Shown: piece after piece, positions 57,519-64,000 of the stretch
How the letters are laid out: every line of letters starts with the position of its first letter
Numbering within the stretch: position 1 is the stretch's first letter
Assembly: GCA_947625485.1 (NCBI GenBank)
Contig: CANQOP010000006.1
Location: forward strand, 1-64,000
Source: an uncultured Clostridia bacterium
Lineage (GTDB): Bacteria; Bacillota; Clostridia; Oscillospirales; Acutalibacteraceae
Direction: 5' to 3'
DNA: 64,000 nt
Notes under the pieces: model-generated
Databases searched by the model: none
The model's input: only the letters and a program-made list of their open reading frames with translations
What the model was told of the DNA's origin: nothing
Made by a program: the position numbers and the translations under genes

Positions 57519-58750
57519 TCCTCCGTTTTTCTGAATACAAGACAGGTATCGTGACCGCCGAAACCGAGGTTTGTGCTTGCGGATACGGTAATAGCCCTGT
57601 CCTTAGCCTTACCGAGAGTGTAGTCGAGGTCGCACTCCGGGTCCAGCTCGTCTGTACCTATAGTGGGCGGAATTTTTCCATTATTTACCGCGAGTACTGA
57701 GACGATAGCCTCAACTGCTCCCGTAGCTCCGAGCATATGACCTGTCATAGACTTCGTGGAGCTTATGCTTATATCGTACGCCTTCTCTCCAAGAGCGGAT
57801 TTTACAGCCATTGTCTCCGTTTTGTCGTTCATAGGGGTAGAGGTTCCGTGAGCGTTAAGGTAGATTGTGTCGTCGTCGGTAACATTACCCTCCTCAAACG
57901 CGATCCTGATTGCCTCAGCCAAACACTCGCCGTCCGGAGACGGAGCAGTCACATGGTGAGCGTCGCAGGTATTGCCGTAGCCAATCATCTCAGCGTAAAT
58001 CTTAGCTCCGCGCGCTTTTGCGTGCTCGTACTCCTCGAGTATCATAACGCCTGCGCCCTCGCCCATTACAAAGCCGTCTCGCTTTACGTCGAACGGAATG
58101 GACGCCTTCTTCGGGTCCTCGGCGGTTGACAGAGCCTTCATATTTGAAAAGCCCGCAATTGTAAGAGGATGGACAACGCACTCTGCGCCGCCCGCAATTA
58201 CCGCGTCGGCGTAGCCGTCCTTAACCGCGTGGAAAGCCTCTCCGACCGAGTTCGAGCCTGACGCGCACGCCGATACGGTTGAAAGGCTGGGTCCCTTTGC
58301 GTTATATTTAATAGCGATTTGTCCAGTCGCGATATTACCAATCATTTTTGGGATAAAGTGAGGACTTACCTTTCGTGGTCCCTTCTCAATCATTCCCTGT
58401 GCGTTTTCATAAAAGGTATACAGACCGCCGATACCGGCGCCTATATATGAACCGAGTCGTTTCGGGTCCACAGTACCGATGATTCCGCTGTCCTCAACTG
58501 CCTCTTTAGCCGCCGCTAAAGCGAAGATAGTATACATATCAGTCTTTCTGAGGTCGCGTTTTTCGATAACCGTTGTCGGGTCAAAATCCTTGACCTCGCC
58601 CGCGATTTTAACGGCTAAACCGTCCGTATCAAATTTTGTAATTTTATTTATGCCGCACACGCCGTCAAGCATATTCTGCCACATAGTGGGAATATCGTTT
58701 CCGACGGGAGTGACAGCGCCGAGACCGGTCACTACTACTCGTCTTGCCAT
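57515..58750 (-). CDS. fabF: 3-oxoacyl-ACP synthase II
   Basis: [45 protein letters not shown]. Confidence 0.97.
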   Translation of the reverse strand: MARRVVVTGLGAVTPVGNDIPTMWQNMLDGVCGINKITKFDTDGLAVKIAGEVKDFDPTTVIEKRDLRKTDMYTIFALAAAKEAVEDSGIIGTVDPKRLGSYIGAGIGGLYTFYENAQGMIEKGPRKVSPHFIPKMIGNIATGQIAIKYNAKGPSLSTVSACASGSNSVGEAFHAVKDGYADAVIAGGAECVVHPLTIAGFSNMKALSTAEDPKKASIPFDVKRDGFVMGEGAGVMILEEYEHAKARGAKIYAEMIGYGNTCDAHHVTAPSPDGECLAEAIRIAFEEGNVTDDDTIYLNAHGTSTPMNDKTETMAVKSALGEKAYDISISSTKSMTGHMLGATGAVEAIVSVLAVNNGKIPPTIGTDELDPECDLDYTLGKAKDRAITVSASTNLGFGGHDTCLVFRKTED

Positions 58751-58868
58751 AAAAATTACCTTAGCCTTTCTTTACTTAATCTGACGGGATAACCCCGTCA
58801 AAATTTATGTTCCGCGCTTAAACGCGTAATTAGTATACGAAAGCAAGCATTCTGACTTTCTTATTACA

Positions 58869-59612
58869 TTACATCGCTATACCGCCGTCTACGCGGATAA
58901 CCTCTCCCGTCACATAGGACGCGTAATCGCTGCATAAAAATGCGATAACGTTCGCAACGTCCTCCGGCACGCCGCGGCGCTTCATCGGAATAGACGCGGC
59001 AATCTCGTCCTTAATTTTATCGGACAGAGCCTGAGTCATAGCCGTGTCAATATAGCCCGGAGCAACGGCGTTAACCGTAACTCCGCGCGCGGCGAGCTCC
59101 TTTGCTACCGCCTTGGTAAGACCGATTACTCCTGCCTTAGACGCGCAGTAGTTAGCCTGACCCGCGTTTCCGTTAATTCCTACAATTGAAGCGAGATTTA
59201 CGATTCTTCCGCTGCGCTGGCGCATAAACAGCTTGTAAACATGCTTAGTCATATTATAAACGCCCTTGAGATTGACGTTTATAACAGCGTCAAAGTCGCT
59301 TTCGGGCATATTAAGCATAAGTTTATCGCGGGTGATACCCGCGTTATTTACGAGAATATCTATTTTCCCGTACTCTTTAATGATACTGTCGATAACGCTT
59401 TCTCCTTGAGCGAAATTGCTTACGTCGCAGTCGTATGCGTTGACCTTGACTCCGAGCGCCTTAACAGCCTCTAAAGCGCTGTTCTTGTCGTCCTCCGAGC
59501 CGATTCCAACGAGGGCAATATCGGCTCCGAGCGACGCCAGCTTTTCCGCTACGGCTCTGCCTATTCCGCTGTATCCGCCTGTGATTACCGCGGTTTTTCC
59601 CTTGAAATTCAT
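58869..59612 (-). CDS. fabG: 3-oxoacyl-ACP reductase (start trimmed from 59681)
   Basis: GKTAVITGGYSGIGRAVAEKLA; YCASKAGVIGLTKAVAKELA. Confidence 0.95.
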   Translation of the reverse strand: MNFKGKTAVITGGYSGIGRAVAEKLASLGADIALVGIGSEDDKNSALEAVKALGVKVNAYDCDVSNFAQGESVIDSIIKEYGKIDILVNNAGITRDKLMLNMPESDFDAVINVNLKGVYNMTKHVYKLFMRQRSGRIVNLASIVGINGNAGQANYCASKAGVIGLTKAVAKELAARGVTVNAVAPGYIDTAMTQALSDKIKDEIAASIPMKRRGVPEDVANVIAFLCSDYASYVTGEVIRVDGGIAM

Positions 59613-59637
59613 ATGTAAATCTCCCTTCCGTAAAGTA

Positions 59638-60546
59638 TTATAAAATTTCAGATAAAGCCTCCAGGTCAGAGAGGTTTTCAACCTTTACGGCTTTTATATT
59701 CTTATTTATCCTGCCTATCAAGCCCGTCAGCGTTTTCCCGACTCCGACTTCGATAATCGTATCAACGCCGTCGCAAACCATATTCTCAACGATAGCCTGC
59801 CAGAGGACAGGATTCTCAACCTGAGACTTTACGAGGGACTTGTAGTCACCCTCGTAAGGCTTCGCGGTAAAGTTCGAGTAAATCGGAAGCTTCGGGTCGC
59901 AAAACTTGACGTTTTCCATATATTCCATAAGTCCCTTTGCAGCCTCCGACATAAACGGGGAGTGGAAAGCGCCGCTCACCGCAAGTCGTTTTGCTCTGCC
60001 CTTTACAGACGAAAACGCCTCAATCAGAGCGTCTACGTTCTCCTCCTTGGTAGCTACGACAGTCTGCGCGGGACTGTTGTAGTTTACGGGATATGTATCA
60101 TTAAACTGCGCGCAAATCTCCTCAATCTTCTGAGCAGGAAGTTTGAGCACCGCCAGCATTGCTCCGGGATTAGCCTTAGCAGCCTTATACATAAGCTCGC
60201 CGCGCTTGCACACGAGCCTGAACGCCTCCTCGTCGATTAGCATACCGCTGAACGCGAGAGCGGCGATTTCGCCGAGCGAAAATCCGGCCGCGCAGTCAAT
60301 TTTTATTCCCTTTTCGGCTACAGCCCGCGCGGCGGCGAGGTCAGCCGCAAATACGCACGGCTGAGTATTTATAGTTACAGACAGCTCCTCTAAGCTGCCC
60401 TCGAAGCACTGAGCTGACGTATTGGGACGTACTTTATCAGCCATATCGAATACAGCCTTTGCCGCTGATGAGTTTTCATAGAGCTCCTTGCCCATACCTG
60501 TGTACTGGGCGCCCTGACCCGAAAAAACTAACGCTATTTTACCCAT
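59638..60546 (-). CDS. fabD: Malonyl-CoA:ACP transacylase
   Basis: ALVFSGQGAQYTGMGKELY; AGFSLGEIAALAFSG. Confidence 0.95.
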   Translation of the reverse strand: MGKIALVFSGQGAQYTGMGKELYENSSAAKAVFDMADKVRPNTSAQCFEGSLEELSVTINTQPCVFAADLAAARAVAEKGIKIDCAAGFSLGEIAALAFSGMLIDEEAFRLVCKRGELMYKAAKANPGAMLAVLKLPAQKIEEICAQFNDTYPVNYNSPAQTVVATKEENVDALIEAFSSVKGRAKRLAVSGAFHSPFMSEAAKGLMEYMENVKFCDPKLPIYSNFTAKPYEGDYKSLVKSQVENPVLWQAIVENMVCDGVDTIIEVGVGKTLTGLIGRINKNIKAVKVENLSDLEALSEIL

Positions 60547-61484
60547 TTACAAGCACCGCCCAATACTTCCTCTGCCTTTGTGAATAAATCTAGGATAATA
60601 TCCCTTGCAGGCTCTTCCTTGGTTACCATTGAAGCAACCTGTCCCGCAAGCACACAGCCGTTTTTTACGTCACCCTCTCTGGCGGCGAGTCTGAGCACGC
60701 CTGCGCCCTTAGCCTCGAGTTCCTCGTCGGAATAGTTTGAAGAATCGTACTCCATCTTAGTGTACTCTCGCGTATAACTGCTCTTGATACAGCGAACAGG
60801 GTGACCGAGACGCTTACCCGTCACAACCGTGTCTATATCCTTAGCCTTTAAAATCTTGTCCTTGTATTCCTGAGCGATAGTACACTCCTTTGCTACAAGA
60901 AAGCGTGTGCCTACCTGTACGCCGACAGCGCCGAGCATAAAGCTCGCCGCAACCTGACGGCCGTCTGCAATACCGCCCGCAGCGATTACGGGAATACTTA
61001 CCGCGTCAACAACCTGAGGAACTAAAGCCATAGTGGTGAGGTCGCCCACGTGACCGCCGCTTTCACCGCCCTCGGCTATTACCGCGAACGCGCCGAGCTT
61101 TTCCATTCTTTTTGCGAGCGCTGTTGAGGGGACTACGGGAATAACCTTAATTCCTGCCCCAATCCACTTGTCCATATATTTTCCGGGATTTCCTGCGCCT
61201 GTGGTAACGACCTTTATACCTTCCTCTGTAACAACGTCCGCTACCTCGTCGGCAAACGGGCTCATAAGCATAATATTAACACCGAAGGGCTTGTCTGTAA
61301 GCTCCTTGCACTTTCTAATCTCCGCCCTGAGCTGCTCACCATTGGAGTTCATTGCGGCAATAAGTCCGAGACCGCCCGCATTGCTTACGCCTGCCGCAAG
61401 AGACGCGTCCGCAACCCACGCCATTCCGCCTTGGAAAATCGGGTACTCTATACCGAGCTGCTCGTTAATAACCGTTGAAATCAT
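60534..61484 (-). CDS. fabK: Enoyl-ACP reductase II (start trimmed from 61664)
   Basis: EYPIFQGGMAWVADASLAAGVSNAGGLGLIAAMN; SD aaggaag before ATG at 61484. Confidence 0.93.
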   Translation of the reverse strand: MISTVINEQLGIEYPIFQGGMAWVADASLAAGVSNAGGLGLIAAMNSNGEQLRAEIRKCKELTDKPFGVNIMLMSPFADEVADVVTEEGIKVVTTGAGNPGKYMDKWIGAGIKVIPVVPSTALAKRMEKLGAFAVIAEGGESGGHVGDLTTMALVPQVVDAVSIPVIAAGGIADGRQVAASFMLGAVGVQVGTRFLVAKECTIAQEYKDKILKAKDIDTVVTGKRLGHPVRCIKSSYTREYTKMEYDSSNYSDEELEAKGAGVLRLAAREGDVKNGCVLAGQVASMVTKEEPARDIILDLFTKAEEVLGGACKWVK

Positions 61485-61519
61485 ATGTATCTTCCTTTTT
61501 TTAAATTCCAATATGTACC

Positions 61520-61597
61520 GTATGTGCAAATAGTTACAGTTGCACATACTAAATGTATTATACTGTATAATTTTACTATTTGCACGGATAAATGTCA
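61520..61597 (-). promoter_or_regulatory. fab operon promoter (TTGACA-N17-TAAAAT) with palindromic operator GTATGTGCAA-N10-TTGCACATAC (61520-61549)
   Basis: Perfect 10-bp arms; half-site GTGCAAATAG inside the promoter spacer. Confidence 0.8.
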
Positions 61598-61682
61598 ATG
61601 GCAAATCGTCACAAAAGAATATAGTAATTAATTTTTTTATGGGCATATTACTAAAAGTGCTCAATCCGCTGCAAACACAATT

Positions 61683-62018
61683 CTAACTGCATAAATCCTC
61701 TAAAATAGTGCGCACCTCTCGCTCGCTGTACGCCGCTATACCCTTTTCAAGCTGCTTTCTGTCGGATTTTGGAAGAACGGAAACAAGCGTGTCTGTTTTT
61801 TTCACCAGCTCTCCCGTACGGCTATCCTCGACCGCCACTCTCCCGTCTTTTTCCCTCACTATATAGAGCGTCTCGGGAATTTCGTCCGGCTCCGACGTCT
61901 CTGTCGCAATTACCTCTGCAACAGCGGGAACCTCCACTCTTTCAGGTCTGTCTAAAAAGACTGAAACCGCAAATAATACATATACGATAATACTTGTGAA
62001 AAGGATAAGCTTTTTCAT
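61683..62018 (-). CDS. BofC C-terminal domain-like small exported protein
   Basis: TM anchor; YIVREKDGRVAVEDSRTGELVKKTDT. Confidence 0.55.
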   Translation of the reverse strand: MKKLILFTSIIVYVLFAVSVFLDRPERVEVPAVAEVIATETSEPDEIPETLYIVREKDGRVAVEDSRTGELVKKTDTLVSVLPKSDRKQLEKGIAAYSEREVRTILEDLCS

Positions 62019-62183
62019 TTTGTATACACCTCGAAGGTAGTATTTGACCTATTTTCATAAATATACCTAAAAATCGTTTACCTATTTCAGTCTGTAAACA
62101 GCTATTGCATTTCGTGTCTGTTTATGGTAGAATATTTCAGAATAGGTGTATTATACGCACTTTCTGTTAAAGGAGTTTTTCCT

Positions 62184-64000
62184 ATGCGTGAAACAGACAT
62201 AAGTAAATTTACTGAAACTGATATAACCGAAAAAGCCACGAAAAGCGGCGTTAAACGGGTGCTTAAGGCACTCGGCCGAGCAGCCTTCACTGTTTTTATG
62301 GTGTGTGTGTTTACTGCTGTAATCGTGGGAATATCGCTTTCAGTGTATATTGCGGGGATAGCCGGCGAGGACACAGGCATAAATCTTAAAGCTAAGTCTT
62401 TAAACCAGACGAGCTTTATTTACGTTAAAAATGATTCCGGAAAATTCAGAAAATATCAATCCCTCTATTCCAGCGAAAACCGTGTGTGGGTTGACTTCAA
62501 TAATATTCCCGACTATATGAAAAACTCGGTTATAGCTATCGAGGACAAGCGCTTTGAGGAGCATCACGGCGTCGACTGGACGCGTACAATGGGAGCTATC
62601 CTCAACCTTTCGAGCGGCAAAGCGAGCTACGGCGGCTCTACTCTCACGCAGCAGCTCATTAAAAACATATCGGATGACAACGAAGTTTCTCTCAACCGTA
62701 AAATCAGAGAAATTGTAAAGGCGCTCAAGCTGGAAACAGAATATACTAAGGACGAAATCCTCGAGGCTTATCTCAATGTGGTAAACTTCGGCAACAACTG
62801 TCAGGGTGTTCAGGCGGCTGCAAACCTATACTTCGGAAAGAACATTGACAAATGTTCTCTCGCTCAGTGCGCCGCTATAGCAGGTATTACGCAAAACCCC
62901 AGCAAATATAATCCTCTCGTTTACCCTGAGGAAAACAAAAAAAGGCGCAAAATTGTACTCGATGAAATGCTTGACCAGGGAAAGATAACAAAGGCTGAGT
63001 ACACCGAGGCTTTAAAAGAATCCGAAAATATGAAGTTTGTGGGCTTTAAGAGCAACAAGGCGACAAAATCCAGAAAAATACAGAACTACTATATAGACGC
63101 TTTGCAGCGCGACCTCCAAAACGACCTCGCGCTCTACTATAATATCAGTCCGAAGGCGGCGTCCGAGATGCTTTTCACCGAGGGTCTTAAAATTTACTCC
63201 TCTATGGACCTTGACACTCAGGAATATCTCGAGCAGGCTGCGAGAAACATAAACACCTCCTATGACTCGGGACTGCAGTGCGCGGCTACTATGATTGATA
63301 TGAACGGCGCTATTATTGCGACAACCGGCTCTTCGCAGGAAAAGACGGGTAACCTCGTCCTCGACCGCGCTACAAGCTCCGTTCTCCAGCCGGGTTCATC
63401 AATCAAGCCTGTCGTTGTATATCCCTACGCTATCGAGACGGGCAAGCTATATTACAGCTCGGTAGTAAAAGACGAACCTCTACCGAGATATTACGCAAAC
63501 GGAAAGCCGGGACCTAAAAACTGGTATCGGGGCTATAAGGGCAATATGCTGCTGCCGGACGCAATCGAGTGGTCCGCGAACGCGCCTGCTGTTCAGGTTA
63601 TAAATATGATTTACCCGGAAAATGCGTACAGTCAGGTTGTAACTCTTCAGGGCTTTGAACACTTGACTGAAGATGACAAGGTGGACGCCGGCGGACTTTC
63701 AATTGGCGGTCTCAACGGCGGCGTAACGGTTCGTGAAATGGCGGCAGCCTTTACCTACATGGGAAACGGCGGAAAGTACTACAAGCCGTACACCTACTAC
63801 TACGTAACAGACGCGGACGATAACATTATTATCGACAACCGCGACACCATTCCGAAGGAGAGCTATTCACCCGAAACCGCCTACATTATGAACAGACTTC
63901 TTCACTACAACATTACCTACTCGGCACATACTAACGCGGCTTATGCCCGCATAAACGGCTGGGATATTATAGGAAAGACAGGTACTACCGACGAAGACAA
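62184..64000 (+). CDS. Class A penicillin-binding protein (PBP1A-like), truncated by window end; not in ORF track
   Basis: IAIEDKRFEEHHGVDWTR; GGSTLTQQLIKN; LQPGSSIKPVVVYPYA. Confidence 0.95.
   Translation, partial: MRETDISKFTETDITEKATKSGVKRVLKALGRAAFTVFMVCVFTAVIVGISLSVYIAGIAGEDTGINLKAKSLNQTSFIYVKNDSGKFRKYQSLYSSENRVWVDFNNIPDYMKNSVIAIEDKRFEEHHGVDWTRTMGAILNLSSGKASYGGSTLTQQLIKNISDDNEVSLNRKIREIVKALKLETEYTKDEILEAYLNVVNFGNNCQGVQAAANLYFGKNIDKCSLAQCAAIAGITQNPSKYNPLVYPEENKKRRKIVLDEMLDQGKITKAEYTEALKESENMKFVGFKSNKATKSRKIQNYYIDALQRDLQNDLALYYNISPKAASEMLFTEGLKIYSSMDLDTQEYLEQAARNINTSYDSGLQCAATMIDMNGAIIATTGSSQEKTGNLVLDRATSSVLQPGSSIKPVVVYPYAIETGKLYYSSVVKDEPLPRYYANGKPGPKNWYRGYKGNMLLPDAIEWSANAPAVQVINMIYPENAYSQVVTLQGFEHLTEDDKVDAGGLSIGGLNGGVTVREMAAAFTYMGNGGKYYKPYTYYYVTDADDNIIIDNRDTIPKESYSPETAYIMNRLLHYNITYSAHTNAAYARINGWDIIGKTGTTDED

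Overview
The window appears to be a low-GC Firmicute (Clostridia, probably Ruminococcaceae-like; inference only). Part 1 (about 1-46.1 kb) is an integrative and conjugative element (ICE). It has a tyrosine recombinase at the left end and a MobP-type relaxase, VirD4/TraG coupling protein, VirB4, VirB6/TrbL-like, PrgI-like and pilin-like proteins, an NlpC/P60 hydrolase and a sortase B. It also carries a thioester/Cna_B surface adhesin, a toprim primase, ArdA-like proteins and two orphan DNA methyltransferases. The right end is marked by a 3' fragment of a class II (Leu-like) tRNA whose acceptor end is repeated at exactly 199-bp spacing. The ICE carries a complete agr-type quorum-sensing module (agrB, agrA, agrC). 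The matching autoinducer gene agrD (49 aa, 8295..8444 minus) is not in the ORF track. Two promoters, upstream of agrB and agrD, share the same layout: 9-bp direct repeats with a 20-bp period, 8 bp to a TTGATT -35, then a -10. Downstream lie a small secreted Cys-containing protein, an ABC transporter with three permeases, and two lipoprotein-like proteins. Part 2 (46.1-64 kb) is chromosomal: a two-component system, a C39-like peptidase, an IS200-type TnpA element, three copies of a structured intergenic repeat, a fab/acc fatty-acid synthesis operon with a perfect palindromic operator at its promoter, and the start of a class A PBP. Main candidates for follow-up: the ICE-borne agr circuit and its targets, the triplicated structured repeat, the right-end cargo operon (DUF6414-like plus two membrane proteins), and the tandem att-like repeats.
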